NCBI RefSeq assembly: GCF_900177725.1 | Contig: NZ_FXAT01000006.1 | Span: 186,001 to 250,000, forward strand | Source: Paraburkholderia susongensis | Lineage (GTDB): Bacteria; Pseudomonadota; Gammaproteobacteria; Burkholderiales; Burkholderiaceae | Direction of reading: 5' to 3' | Length of the DNA stretch: 64,000 bases | Shown: positions 8,252 to 18,718 of the stretch, one piece after another | How the letters are laid out: each line of letters opens with the position of its first letter | Position numbering within the stretch: the stretch's first letter is position 1 | Notes under the pieces: model-generated | Databases searched by the model: none | The model's input: the letters and a program-made list of their open reading frames with translations, nothing else | What the model was told of the DNA's origin: nothing | Translations under genes and position numbers: made by a program

Positions 8252-8935
8252 ATGATTTCAACCGTTACCAGCTCACGGCTACCCGCCACCACGGTCGCAG
8301 AGCAGGCAGCCGACGCTCTGCGTCGCAAGATCATCGCGGGCGAGTTGCCTGAGGGGTATCAGCTCAGGCAGGACGCGCTCGCCGCCGAGTTTGGCGTCAG
8401 TCGTATTCCGGTGCGCGAAGCGCTGGTGCAACTGGAGGGGGAAGGTCTCGTGCGTATCGTGCCTCATAAGGGCGCGGTGGTATCCGGGCTTTCGATTCTC
8501 GAGATCAACGAGCTTTTCATGCTGCGCGGGTTGCTCGAACCTGTACTTCTGAAGAAATCGGCGCCGAAATTGACTCAAGCCGATTTCGCGGAACTCGACG
8601 CGATCCTCGCCGAGTATCACGAAGAGTTGCATGCCCAGAACCCTTCGCGATGGGGTGAATTGAACACGCGCCTGCACGACGTGCTGATGTCCAAGGCAGA
8701 ACAGCCGCGTACTTCGGCAATCGTCATCGGCCTTTTGCAGCAGACGGACCGCTACACGCGCTTGCAACTGTCACTGAGCGCCGAGAGTTGCCGCCGCGCC
8801 GAAGAAGAACACAGTGAGCTAGTCCGGCTTTGCAAAGCCGGAGACTTTCGAGGCGCGGCCTCCCTCCTGAAGCGTCACATCGATCACGCTTGCAGCGAGC
8901 TCGAACAATTCATTCTGTCCCGCAGACGCCTCTGA
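8252..8935 (+). CDS. GntR-family regulator, FadR/FCD subfamily
   Basis: This 227-aa protein has an N-terminal winged helix (about residues 14-78; ALRRKIIAGELPEGYQLRQ, then FGVSRIPVREALVQLEGEGLV, a classic GntR recognition helix) and an all-helical FCD effector domain (about 85-215). FCD regulators typically release DNA on binding a small carboxylic acid. It closes the hydroxyproline-type cluster, and an ATTGTATA-type element precedes this gene and each divergent promoter of the cluster. It is therefore the likely repressor of the carrier, reductase and deaminase genes. The ATG at 8252 follows GGAAG. Confidence 0.9.
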   Translation: MISTVTSSRLPATTVAEQAADALRRKIIAGELPEGYQLRQDALAAEFGVSRIPVREALVQLEGEGLVRIVPHKGAVVSGLSILEINELFMLRGLLEPVLLKKSAPKLTQADFAELDAILAEYHEELHAQNPSRWGELNTRLHDVLMSKAEQPRTSAIVIGLLQQTDRYTRLQLSLSAESCRRAEEEHSELVRLCKAGDFRGAASLLKRHIDHACSELEQFILSRRRL

Positions 8936-8995
8936 CGAGGGCTGCCGTTACTTTCACAAGTAACCTGCGGTGTATCGCTCCGGCACGAACAGGCT

Positions 8996-9421
8996 TCAGA
9001 TCTTCTCGAAGGTGATGTCCTGCGCACCTTCCCATAGCACCTTGACGCCTAGCTCGCGAAGCTTTTCCTTGCCCTCGACGATCGTCAGGAAGTGATTGCC
9101 CGCGAGTTGCCCCATCTTGCTCGCGAACAGGCACGACCCGTAAGCCATGATAATTTCAGTTTCACTGTAGCCGCCCGGATAGAACAGGATGTCGCCGACC
9201 GAAGGATGGCTCGTGTGATTTTCGAAGCCAACCGCGACGCCATCGTTTTCGAGCTTGAATTCACCCAGCGGCACCCAGCAGCCTTCGCCGCTCCAGCGCA
9301 CGTGAATGATTTTTTGCGTATACGGCAACAGCTTCAGGAATGCCGCGACGGTTTGCGGTGCATCCGGATTCGTTTCGGCAATGAAAGTCAGGCCGCAGGA
9401 AGTGATGCGAAGTCGTGTCAT
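8996..9421 (-). CDS. DUF3830 family protein (cyclophilin-like fold)
   Basis: The protein is 141 aa from the second in-frame Met, a start chosen because the family normally begins directly with a short strand like MTRLRITSCGLTFIAE. Recognisable family features are APQTVAAFLKLLPY in modified form (NPDAPQTVAAFLKLLPY), a central WSGEGCWVPLG, and HPSVGDILFYPGGYSETEI, the surface typical of the cyclophilin-like superfamily. The biochemical role is unknown; members often lie in amino-acid or organic-acid catabolic clusters. An alternative start at 9472 would add 17 residues without family similarity. It lies convergent to the GntR gene. Confidence 0.75.
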   Translation of the reverse strand: MTRLRITSCGLTFIAETNPDAPQTVAAFLKLLPYTQKIIHVRWSGEGCWVPLGEFKLENDGVAVGFENHTSHPSVGDILFYPGGYSETEIIMAYGSCLFASKMGQLAGNHFLTIVEGKEKLRELGVKVLWEGAQDITFEKI

Positions 9422-9629
9422 TTCGGTGTTCTGTCGATCAAGGGTGACAGGAAGCAGGCCAGCGAAGCCCATGCGTGAACATGGGGTGAGGCATGTTCAA
9501 CGCTGGTCGGCCGGCATACGGAACCTGTGGGTTGCGCACATTCTGTCGACGACCACGACGCATCGACAGTGACAATTATTTTGTATTCGATCAGGCCAGT
9601 TTCAGAACCGAATCCAAGCCGAAGCATCC

Positions 9630-10688
9630 TTATCTGGCGTCCTGGGAGCGTTGGCGAAACGTCGAGGGCGTCGATCCATGCCGTCCTCGAAAGAACCGCG
9701 TAAAAGCGCTTTGAGACGAAAAACCCAGTTGTTCGCTAATCTCAGCGAGACTGATGCGAGTCTCGCTGAGCAGCCGGCAAGCTTCCTTGAGCTTGACGCG
9801 CGTCTCGAGTTCGGTGAAGTGCAAACCCTCTGACTGCAACTGCCGCCGCAATGTCCACCGTGAAGTACTCAGCCGCTCGCAAATCTGCGCAAGCAGCGAC
9901 GAAGACGTATGCAGATCGTCGCATGGGCTCGAGATGATTTCACTGATTAAATTTTCAATGCTGTTAGAAAGCCGATGGCCCCGTTTAATGCGCAGTAGTT
10001 CCTGTTCAGCCTGTTCGCGCAGAAACGGCGCCAACGCAGCGTTGTACTGGATGAACGGCGCATCCAGCAACGCCGAGGCGAACTGCAGCCTGTTCGCCTC
10101 GGCGTTGTAACGCACCCGCTCGCCAAAAAACGCGCTCGGATCTTGTGAATCGGGCAGCGTCGGTCCCATCACGGAGACACGAAACACCGTGCGTCGCGCG
10201 ACGTCATAAGCCCGGATGAGATTCGCCATCACCTGAAAATTGGCGAGTGCCTGAAAGCCATTGTTCGGCGCGAATTCCGCGATGTATTCGAATTGCGCGA
10301 AGTCCGGCGTTTCCTTGAAAAATAGAAAATCGAATTCGCCGATTAGCGGGCGGAACATCTGAAATGACTCTAGCGCCTCACGCAATGTGCGCGCATTGAG
10401 GCAAAGGTTACCTAACACGGGGAAATCGGGGAACAACATGTGCGACCCATCCGGCACTGGCCGGCACGTGCCCCCTACATACGCGATTAACTCTACGACG
10501 CGCTTATGCCGCTCACCATCGATCCGGCCGTTTTTGTCGGCCAGATCCCGCGCGCTGACGCCCGTACGCGCCGTGAATACTTGCGGCGACAGACCGGCAC
10601 GCTCGGCGCCTTCCATGGCAAAAAGAGTAACGCGATTCGAAACGGTACGACCATGGCTGGAACAGCGGGCCGGCATCCTGAATGACAT
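9630..10688 (-). CDS. AraC-family regulator with Arabinose_bd-type N-terminal domain
   Basis: The 352-aa protein has an N-terminal ligand domain (about residues 25-210; GLSPQVFTARTGVSARDLADKNGRI is typical of this group) and a C-terminal double helix-turn-helix (about 255-348; LSTSRWTLRRQLQSEGLHF, and ISEQLGFSSQSAFTRFFRGRHG). It is divergent from a GH3 glycosidase lipoprotein and probably controls it. The same arrangement, with an AraC protein of the same subfamily, recurs at 33.7-37.5 kb. The start codon is uncertain: no clear ribosome site precedes 10688. Confidence 0.88.
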   Translation of the reverse strand: MSFRMPARCSSHGRTVSNRVTLFAMEGAERAGLSPQVFTARTGVSARDLADKNGRIDGERHKRVVELIAYVGGTCRPVPDGSHMLFPDFPVLGNLCLNARTLREALESFQMFRPLIGEFDFLFFKETPDFAQFEYIAEFAPNNGFQALANFQVMANLIRAYDVARRTVFRVSVMGPTLPDSQDPSAFFGERVRYNAEANRLQFASALLDAPFIQYNAALAPFLREQAEQELLRIKRGHRLSNSIENLISEIISSPCDDLHTSSSLLAQICERLSTSRWTLRRQLQSEGLHFTELETRVKLKEACRLLSETRISLAEISEQLGFSSQSAFTRFFRGRHGSTPSTFRQRSQDAR

Positions 10689-11000
10689 GGGCTTGAAGAG
10701 AACGATCGTCCCGTGATGATGCGTAGACGCTGTCGCTCACGTCACCAGGACTTACCATGACTTGCTTCATGGTCCGTAGAGCGCGGCAACGCGTGGTTCA
10801 TCTTCCGCAAAGGTACGCCGCATAAGCGCGCTACTGTCTTCGATCCGCAGCCTTGCATCGTCTTACACGCCGCGCTCCATTGGGATCAAAACTGCACCCA
10901 GCGGTAAAACGTCGTTTGAAATGAGTCGGTAAAGTGGCGCACGGCTATTTGTAATATTTTCCGGCCGCCCTTAAAGAATCCCCGATCTCAGGAGACATGG
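10689..11000. other. Divergent promoter region between AraC and GH3 genes
   Basis: This 312-bp region is AT-rich near 10940-10985 (TTTGTAATATTTT, then CTTAAAGAATC), where the GH3 promoter probably lies. I see no clear inverted repeat shared with the second AraC/GH3 pair. Confidence 0.45.
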
Positions 11001-13016
11001 ATGCAAATCTTCACAAGGTCAGCTATTCGCAGATCGGCATTGACGGCATCGGGCACCGCACTCGCGCTAGGCTTGTCCGCCTGCGGCAACAGCGAACCGC
11101 CTGCCACGCCTGTCGCGCAAATGGACTTCGGCCATACGACGTTGAACCAGATTACTAAAGACGGCCTGAAGTTCAAGGATATGGACAAGAACGGTCAACT
11201 CGATCCGTACGAAGACTGGCGATTGAGTGCCGATGTCCGCGCGCGAGATCTGGTCAATCGCCTTACGCTGGCTGAAAAAGCAGGCCTGATGATGCACGGC
11301 ACCGCGCCGGTATTGAACGACACGACAGGTTCAGGCACGGGCTCCTCATACGATCTGGCTACGCTTCAGACGCAAATCAATCAGCAGAATATCAGTACCT
11401 ATATCACTCGCATGAGTGCCGATGCGAACACCATGGCCGCCCAGTACAACCAGATTCAGGCGCTGGCGGAGCAATCCCGGCTTGGCATCCCGGTATCGAT
11501 CAGCTCGGACCCGCGCAATCATTTCCAGTACGTGCTGGGTGCAAGCGCGGGTGGCAGTGGTTTCTCCCAGTGGCCTGAAACGCTCGGCTTTGCCGCCATC
11601 GGCGACGCAACGCTAACGCGAAAATTCGGAGATATTGCGCGCCAGGAGTATCGTGCGGTCGGCATTACCGAAGCGCTTTCGCCGCAAGCCGATGTCGCGA
11701 CCGAGCCGCGCTGGCCCCGCATCAACGGCACCTTCGGCGAAGACGCCGATCTCACCCGTACGCAAGTTCAGGCCTATATCGAAGGCTTTCAGGGCGGCAG
11801 CAACGGCATTCAGGCGAATAGCGTCATCGCCGTCGTCAAGCATTGGGCCGGATATGGTGCACAGAAGTCGGGGTTCGACAGCCATAACTACTACGGTCGC
11901 TATGCGACCTATCCGGGCAACAACTTTGCCTATCACCTGAAGCCGTTCGAGGGTGCATTTGCAGCCAACGTCGGCTCCGTGATGCCGACTTATTCCGAAC
12001 CTGACGCAATAGTGACCGTCGACGGCATCACACTGGAGCCCGTCGGCGCGGGGTACGACAAGGCTTTGTTGACCGACCTGCTGCGCGGGAAATATGGCTT
12101 CAAGGGTGTGATCGTGTCGGACTGGCTGGTAGCCGATGACTGTGACGCGAATTGCCTGAACGGCGTGTCGTCAGGCTCACCTTCGTTCGTCGGGCTTGGA
12201 ATGCCGTGGGGAATGGAAGGTGCCACCCGTGTGCAGCGTTTCGTGAGAGCGGTCAATGCCGGCATCGACCAGTTTGGCGGAGACGACGATCCGAGTGACC
12301 TCATCGAGGCCGTCAATCAGGGGCAGTTGTCCGAAGCGCGTTTGGCGGATTCGGCCTATCGAGTCCTTCTGCAAAAATTCCAGCAAGGATTATTCGATCA
12401 TCCCTATGTCGATGCGAGCGCGGCGAGCACGATCGTCGGGAACGCCGACTTCCAGGCTCAGGCGCTCGACGCGCAGCGCCGCTCGATGGTTCTGCTGCAA
12501 AACAACGACAAGCTACTGCCGATGACGGCGTCCGGCAAGAAAGTCTGGCTGTACGGCATCGATCCGGCGGTGGCGCAGCAATATGGCTATCAGGTCGTCG
12601 ATACGCCGCAAGCCGCGGACGTTGCGATTCTGCGCGTGAGCACGCCGTATGAAATACTGCATCCGAACTATATGTTCGGCTCGATGCAGCATGAAGGCAG
12701 TCTCGCGTTCGTGGACGGCAGTGCGGACTATGAGGCGATAAAACAGGCCGCGCTCGCACCCAGGTCGATCGTCTCCATTTACATGGATCGGCCCGCGATT
12801 TTGACCAACGTTCAGGACAAGGCCACCGCTATCCTCGCTAATTTTGGCGTGACTGATGCGGCTCTGTTCGACGTGCTGACCGGGAAGGGTCAACCGCAAG
12901 GGAAGCTGCCATTCGAGTTGCCGTCGTCGATGGCGGAAGTCACCGCGCAGCTGGAAGACGTGCCGCACGACACGGCGCACCCGTTGTATCCCTTCGGATA
13001 TGGCCTGACGTATTGA
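11001..13016 (+). CDS. Glycoside hydrolase family 3 lipoprotein (beta-glucosidase-like)
   Basis: The 671-aa protein starts with a lipoprotein signal ending in the lipobox LSAC, so it is probably anchored in the outer membrane or periplasm. A calcium-binding-like DMDKNGQLDPYEDWRL stretch (EF-hand style, Dx[DN]xNGxLDxxE) follows at about residues 55-75. The GH3 barrel domain occupies about 85-410, with nucleophile Asp374 in GVIVSDWLVADD. The alpha/beta sandwich domain (about 440-670) opens with AQALDAQRRSMVLLQNNDKLLP. It cleaves terminal beta-linked sugars from oligosaccharides or glycosides; the sugar cannot be inferred. A good GGAGA site precedes the ATG, and the 13-bp-stem terminator at 13038 follows. 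Confidence 0.9.
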   Translation: MQIFTRSAIRRSALTASGTALALGLSACGNSEPPATPVAQMDFGHTTLNQITKDGLKFKDMDKNGQLDPYEDWRLSADVRARDLVNRLTLAEKAGLMMHGTAPVLNDTTGSGTGSSYDLATLQTQINQQNISTYITRMSADANTMAAQYNQIQALAEQSRLGIPVSISSDPRNHFQYVLGASAGGSGFSQWPETLGFAAIGDATLTRKFGDIARQEYRAVGITEALSPQADVATEPRWPRINGTFGEDADLTRTQVQAYIEGFQGGSNGIQANSVIAVVKHWAGYGAQKSGFDSHNYYGRYATYPGNNFAYHLKPFEGAFAANVGSVMPTYSEPDAIVTVDGITLEPVGAGYDKALLTDLLRGKYGFKGVIVSDWLVADDCDANCLNGVSSGSPSFVGLGMPWGMEGATRVQRFVRAVNAGIDQFGGDDDPSDLIEAVNQGQLSEARLADSAYRVLLQKFQQGLFDHPYVDASAASTIVGNADFQAQALDAQRRSMVLLQNNDKLLPMTASGKKVWLYGIDPAVAQQYGYQVVDTPQAADVAILRVSTPYEILHPNYMFGSMQHEGSLAFVDGSADYEAIKQAALAPRSIVSIYMDRPAILTNVQDKATAILANFGVTDAALFDVLTGKGQPQGKLPFELPSSMAEVTAQLEDVPHDTAHPLYPFGYGLTY

Positions 13017-13037
13017 CGCTCGTCGATTCCGGAAGGC

Positions 13038-13070
13038 GCCGGAGCGCCGCTTTCACCGCGGCGCTCCGGC
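13038..13070. terminator. Intrinsic-type hairpin between convergent GH3 and acoD
   Basis: A perfect 13-bp stem (GCCGGAGCGCCGC paired with GCGGCGCTCCGGC, 7-nt loop) is followed on the plus strand by TCTTCTCTC. It can terminate the GH3 transcript, and the aco transcript in the other direction. Confidence 0.75.
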
Positions 13071-13098
13071 TCTTCTCTCATTGCTGGAAATTGCGCGC

Positions 13099-14621
<1,523 letters not shown>

Positions 14622-14625
<4 letters not shown>

Positions 14626-15440
14626 TCGATGTCTCCGGTTCGTGATGCTGGCTGGGGATATTTCGCTGCGGGGGTGAAACAGTTGTCATCGACAGGTGGC
14701 GGCGTAGCCAGCACGCTCACGCGCAGTGCCGACATGACCGAGTCGATGAGTCCATCGGGCGGCGCCACACCCGTTCGGGAAAGCGCCTGCTGCACGCTGA
14801 CCACACGCGCGGCGTCGTAGTGCCTTCCGCTCTCGATGGCATCCTCGAAAGCATTGGCGCGCTGGTTGATCTCCTGCGGATCGGCACTGACCAGCAATAC
14901 CGCGTGAGCCAACACGGCATGCAGTGGTGCCTGCGGCCCATGCGCGGCCGACCGGACGCTACGCCAGTATTGCGCGGTGCCGGCGATCTTGCGGGCGTCG
15001 TCCGGCGGCCCCCACGCGAGGTTGAAACGCCCGTCGCAAAACGAGCCGTCTACCGCCTGCCAATGCGTCTGAAGCCCCAACGTGCTCAGCGCGTCACGCA
15101 GGATGTCGCACAGATGCCGATAGATCGACTCCGACAGCGCGCCCATGGTGCCCCGCACCGGATAGGCGAGGCTCAGGTTGAGAATGCCCGGTCCCTGCGG
15201 CACGAGCCCGCCGCCGGACATGCGCAGAAAAACCGGGCAGCCGTGCCGCGCGAACTCGGCGCGAGCAGGTTCGAAGCCAGCGAAGCGCCGGTAACTGCGC
15301 GGCACCACGAGCGACAGCGGACCCTCCCACAGATGCGCGACGCACCGGCCCGTCTCGGCGAGCGACAGCAGCGCCGTCTCCGCCGCGAGGGGATCGGCGG
15401 CACCGGCTTCGAAGTCGACGATGTCGAATGGCATAGGCAC
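14622..15440 (-). CDS. Lipoate-protein ligase family protein of the acetoin operon
   Basis: The 272-aa protein has the biotin/lipoate A/B ligase fold: FLRMSGGGLVPQGPGILNLSL corresponds to the RRxSGGGxVxxxxGxLN motif, and DGRFNLAW...KIAGTAQYWR to the lysine-containing adenylate-binding motif of LplA-type enzymes. A C-terminal extension is rich in Pro and polar residues. Its place inside the aco operon indicates that it lipoylates the E2 protein AcoC, supplying the swinging arm of the complex. It could instead be an octanoyltransferase-like enzyme. Its stop overlaps acoD by four bases. Confidence 0.82.
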
Positions 15441-15482
15441 GTGAATGGGCTGAAAGCGAGGACCGGAGCGATGCTTCGCAGC

Positions 15483-16268
15483 CTAGTGGAAGGTAAAGCC
15501 GCCGTCCACGTTGACCGACTGGCCGGTAACGTTGTCCATCGTCGCGAAGAACAATGCCATTCGCCCCATATCCTGCGGCGTCTGCGCGCGCCCCTGCGGA
15601 ATCAGCGTGAGCTGGTGGCGAGCCCACGAATCCTCCACCGATTCGCCGTCGTTCTTCCATTCGTCGGCCAGCCTGTCCCACATGTAGGTGCGCACGATGC
15701 CGGGGCAGATCGCGTTGACGGTGATGCCCTCCTGCGCCACCTCCTTGGCCAGTGCGTTGGTGAATCCCACCACCGCGAACTTGGAAGCGCTGTAGTGCGC
15801 GAGGTTGGGAAAGCCTTCCTTGCCCGCGATGGATGCCACGTTGATGATGCGCCCCGACTGCCGTGCGCGCATCGGCCCCAGCGCTGCCTTGCAGCCGAGG
15901 AAGGTGCCTTTGGCGTTGACGCCCATCACGAAGTCCCAGTCTTTCTCGGTGAGATTCGCGACCGGGTGGATGCTGATCACGCCCGCGCAGTTGACCAGAA
16001 TGTCGAGCCCGCCCAGCTCGGCCACGGCCTGGTCGACCATCGCCTGCACCTGCGCGGCGTCGGTCACGTCCACGCGGCGCACCAGCGCTTTGCGGCCCAG
16101 ACCTCGTACGGCCTCCTGCGTGGCGCGCATGTCGTCCTCCAGCAGGTCGGCGATGAGGATGTCGGCGCCGGCCTCGGCCAGCGCCATGACGATGCCGCGG
16201 CCGATGCCGCGCGCGCCACCGGTCACGACGGCCGATTTGCCAGCCAGAGGAAGAGAAGCCTGCTGCAT
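15483..16268 (-). CDS. SDR-family oxidoreductase (acetoin/butanediol-type)
   Basis: The 261-aa short-chain dehydrogenase has the nucleotide motif TGGARGIGRG (residues 16-25), NCAGV, and the catalytic Ser/Tyr/Lys set in INVASIAGKEGFPNLAHYSASKFAV. An acidic residue after strand 2 (IADLLEDD) favours NAD(H). In this operon it most likely interconverts acetoin, diacetyl and a 2,3-butanediol stereoisomer, complementing the zinc enzyme encoded upstream. An insertion in the substrate loop (RLADEWKNDGESVEDSW) resembles sorbitol or meso-butanediol dehydrogenases. Confidence 0.85.
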   Translation of the reverse strand: MQQASLPLAGKSAVVTGGARGIGRGIVMALAEAGADILIADLLEDDMRATQEAVRGLGRKALVRRVDVTDAAQVQAMVDQAVAELGGLDILVNCAGVISIHPVANLTEKDWDFVMGVNAKGTFLGCKAALGPMRARQSGRIINVASIAGKEGFPNLAHYSASKFAVVGFTNALAKEVAQEGITVNAICPGIVRTYMWDRLADEWKNDGESVEDSWARHQLTLIPQGRAQTPQDMGRMALFFATMDNVTGQSVNVDGGFTFH

Positions 16269-16348
16269 GAGAGTCTCCTTGGTGTTGGTGTCCTAGCTTC
16301 GCCTCATCCGGCTACGGCCCAACGGCCGCAGACCCGGACAGGCAGATA

Positions 16349-16369
16349 GGCTCCTCCTGCAGAGGAGCC
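16349..16369 (-). other. Intra-operon hairpin
   Basis: An 8-bp stem (GGCTCCTC/GAGGAGCC, 5-nt loop) lies 5 bp after the butanediol dehydrogenase stop and before the SDR gene. It has no T-run, so it may mark a transcript processing or stabilising site rather than full termination. Confidence 0.45.
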
Positions 16370-16374
16370 CATGC

Positions 16375-17442
16375 TCACTTCATTCTGGGCTGAACGATGA
16401 TTTTCACGGCTGATTCATTGTTGTGGATCAAGGTGTCGAATCCTTGCGAAATCAGGTCATCCAATTGAATGCGCTGGGTGATGAACGGCTCCAGATTGAT
16501 CTTGCCGTCCTCTACCAGCTTGATGGTTTCCTGATGGTCGTTGCAATACGCGATCGTCCCGCGCACGTCCAGCTCCTTCATGACCACGCTGTGTATGTTG
16601 ATGGTCGCCGGATGACTCCAGATGGACACGATCACCACCACGCCGCTTGATGTGGTCGCGGCCACCAAAGTGTCCAGGACCTTGTTCACGCTGGAGCATT
16701 CGAACGCCACGTCCACACCCTTACCGCCGGTGATCTTCAGCACTTGCGCGACCACATCCACTTCGGTCGGATCCAGGATGTAATCGGCGACGCCGGATTC
16801 GCGGGCTTTTTCCTTGCGCGCGGCGCTCAGCTCCGTGACGATAACGCTCAGGCCCTTGGCTTTCAGAATCGCTGACAGCAACAGGCCAATAGGGCCCGCT
16901 CCACCGACCAAGGCCACATCGCCAGCCTTGGCGCCGCTGCGGGTGAAGGCATGGTGGCCCACCGACAGGGGCTCGATCAGGGCAGCCTGATCGAGCGGAA
17001 TGGCTTTGGAGATCGGATGCACCCAACGGCGTTTGACGGCGATCTTTTCGGACAAGCCGCCGCCACGGCCACCCAGGCCGATGAAATTCATGTTCGTGGA
17101 CAAGTGATACTTATCGCCCGGCCCCGTGGGCACGTCGTCGGCCACGATGTAGGGCTCCACCACCACATGCTGGCCGACTTCGATATCGTTCACGCCTTCA
17201 CCCACCGCATACACCACGCCGGAAAATTCATGGCCCATGGTGACGGGAGCAGACTCCTTCGAGATCGGATGCGGATGGCCACAAGGCGGGATGAAAATCG
17301 GCCCCTCCATGAATTCATGCAAATCCGTGCCGCAGATACCGCACCAGGCCACGTCAATGCCGACGGTGCCCGGCTCCACGACAGGCTCGGGTATGTCTTC
17401 GATGCGGATATCTCCGCGATCATAAAAACGTGCTGCTTTCAC
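16375..17442 (-). CDS. Zinc-dependent 2,3-butanediol dehydrogenase
   Basis: The 355-aa medium-chain dehydrogenase opens with MKAARFYDRGDIRIEDIPEP, typical of (R,R)-2,3-butanediol dehydrogenases. Catalytic-zinc ligands lie in CGICGTDLHEF (Cys), in GHEFSG (His-Glu) and later in the EPLSV segment. The usual four-cysteine structural zinc lobe is not seen; GPGDKYHLSTNMNFIGLGGRGGG occupies that place, as in butanediol dehydrogenases. The NAD site is VGGAGPIGLLLSAILKAKG. It oxidises 2,3-butanediol to acetoin, feeding the acetoin dehydrogenase complex encoded by the preceding genes. It sits 163 bp after acoC with no obvious separate promoter. Confidence 0.92.
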   Translation of the reverse strand: MKAARFYDRGDIRIEDIPEPVVEPGTVGIDVAWCGICGTDLHEFMEGPIFIPPCGHPHPISKESAPVTMGHEFSGVVYAVGEGVNDIEVGQHVVVEPYIVADDVPTGPGDKYHLSTNMNFIGLGGRGGGLSEKIAVKRRWVHPISKAIPLDQAALIEPLSVGHHAFTRSGAKAGDVALVGGAGPIGLLLSAILKAKGLSVIVTELSAARKEKARESGVADYILDPTEVDVVAQVLKITGGKGVDVAFECSSVNKVLDTLVAATTSSGVVVIVSIWSHPATINIHSVVMKELDVRGTIAYCNDHQETIKLVEDGKINLEPFITQRIQLDDLISQGFDTLIHNNESAVKIIVQPRMK

Positions 17443-17605
17443 GATTCAAATCCCTTAATTGGTTTATTTCGAATGAGGTAATCCAGGCCACTCGCCGCTT
17501 GCTGCGCCATGGCGTCGAAGCGTCCTGGAGATCGGCAGACTTACCTTGAGATGTGGCGCTCAGCACAGTATTCAGAACGTCATCGCCAACGCAGACCCGC
17601 TTGCT

Positions 17606-18718
17606 TCACGGGTTCAGATGCCGGCGCAGCAGTGCATTCACCTCGTTGGCCTTTTCCATCTGCGGCATGTGGCCCGCGCCGTCGAGCACTTCCACCTTCG
17701 CACCGGCGGGCGCGGCCTCGGCATGGCTGCTCGGAATGACCCGATCCTGGCTGCCCCAGATCACCAGCACCGGCTTGCCGAAGCTGCCCAGCGCCTTGCC
17801 GGGCTGTTCGCTCTGCTTGCCGCCGCCGAACAGTTGGGTGCCTAGCGCGCCGAGCGCTTCGCTCACGCCGTCCAGGCGCTTGTACTTGAGCAGATCGTCC
17901 AGCAGTTGGCGGCTCACCAGCGAGGTGTCGGCGAACAGCAGCTCAGCCACGGGTTTGAGTTCCCGGCGCGAATCGGTACGCACGAAACCGTCGGTATAGT
18001 CGGCGTTGACCTCATCGCCGAAGCCGGCGCTGTCGATCAGCGCCAGCGAGGCCACCTTCTGTGGCGCGTCCACTGCGAGCTGCGCGGCTACGCCGCCGCC
18101 CATCGAGTGGCCGACCAGGTGCGCCGACGCCACGCCAATGACATCCATGAACTTGCCGACGAAAGCCGCCTGCTCCTTGAGCGTGGTGCCAGCCAGCTTG
18201 ATCGCGGACTGCCCGTGCGCCGGCAGGTCGAGCGCGATCACCGGATGTTTCTCGGCCACCGCGTCGAGATTGAACAGCCAGTTGTTCAGGTCGCCGCCGA
18301 AGCCGTGAATGAACAGCACGGGCACGCCCTGCTCCGGTCCACGCCGCGCGTAACGCACGCGGATGCCGTCGACCTCGGCGTAGTCGAACGCGGGGCCTGC
18401 GTCCTCGTCCTCGTCGGTGACGGCCGGCACTTCGAACGCGGCGATGTACGCATCGACCTCGGCATCGCTCACGTCCGTCTCCGCCAGCACGCCGAGCAGC
18501 GCCTTGACGGGCAGCGTCTCGCCGCTCTGCGCGACGATGCGGCGCAGCAGTCCGGCATCCGGGGCTTCCACCGCGTTGGAGATCTTGTCCGTATCCACGT
18601 CGAGCAGCGACTGCCCGACTTCGATGCGTTCGCCCTCCTTCACCAGCCAGTCCTGCACGGTGCCTTCGCGCATCTCCAGCCCCCACTTGGGCATCACGAT
18701 CGAGATGATGTTAGCCAT
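17606..18718 (-). CDS. acoC: Acetoin dehydrogenase E2 component (lipoyl domain plus alpha/beta hydrolase)
   Basis: The 370-aa protein has one N-terminal lipoyl domain (about residues 1-80) with attachment lysine K45 in DVDTDKIS, a short acidic Ala-rich linker (about 100-115; TDEDEDAG), and an alpha/beta hydrolase-fold domain (about 120-368) with the nucleophile elbow GHSMGG and a C-terminal GAGHMPQ histidine. This is the standard AcoC design, unlike pyruvate dehydrogenase E2. It carries the acetyl group from E1 to CoA. It starts in a TGATG junction with the acoB stop, so the two are translationally coupled. Confidence 0.94.
   Translation of the reverse strand: MANIISIVMPKWGLEMREGTVQDWLVKEGERIEVGQSLLDVDTDKISNAVEAPDAGLLRRIVAQSGETLPVKALLGVLAETDVSDAEVDAYIAAFEVPAVTDEDEDAGPAFDYAEVDGIRVRYARRGPEQGVPVLFIHGFGGDLNNWLFNLDAVAEKHPVIALDLPAHGQSAIKLAGTTLKEQAAFVGKFMDVIGVASAHLVGHSMGGGVAAQLAVDAPQKVASLALIDSAGFGDEVNADYTDGFVRTDSRRELKPVAELLFADTSLVSRQLLDDLLKYKRLDGVSEALGALGTQLFGGGKQSEQPGKALGSFGKPVLVIWGSQDRVIPSSHAEAAPAGAKVEVLDGAGHMPQMEKANEVNALLRRHLNP

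Noticed and set aside
14820..16349. A 509-codon plus-strand frame across the lipoate ligase and SDR genes
   Set aside because: Antisense to two genes with clear catalytic motifs; no protein-like composition.
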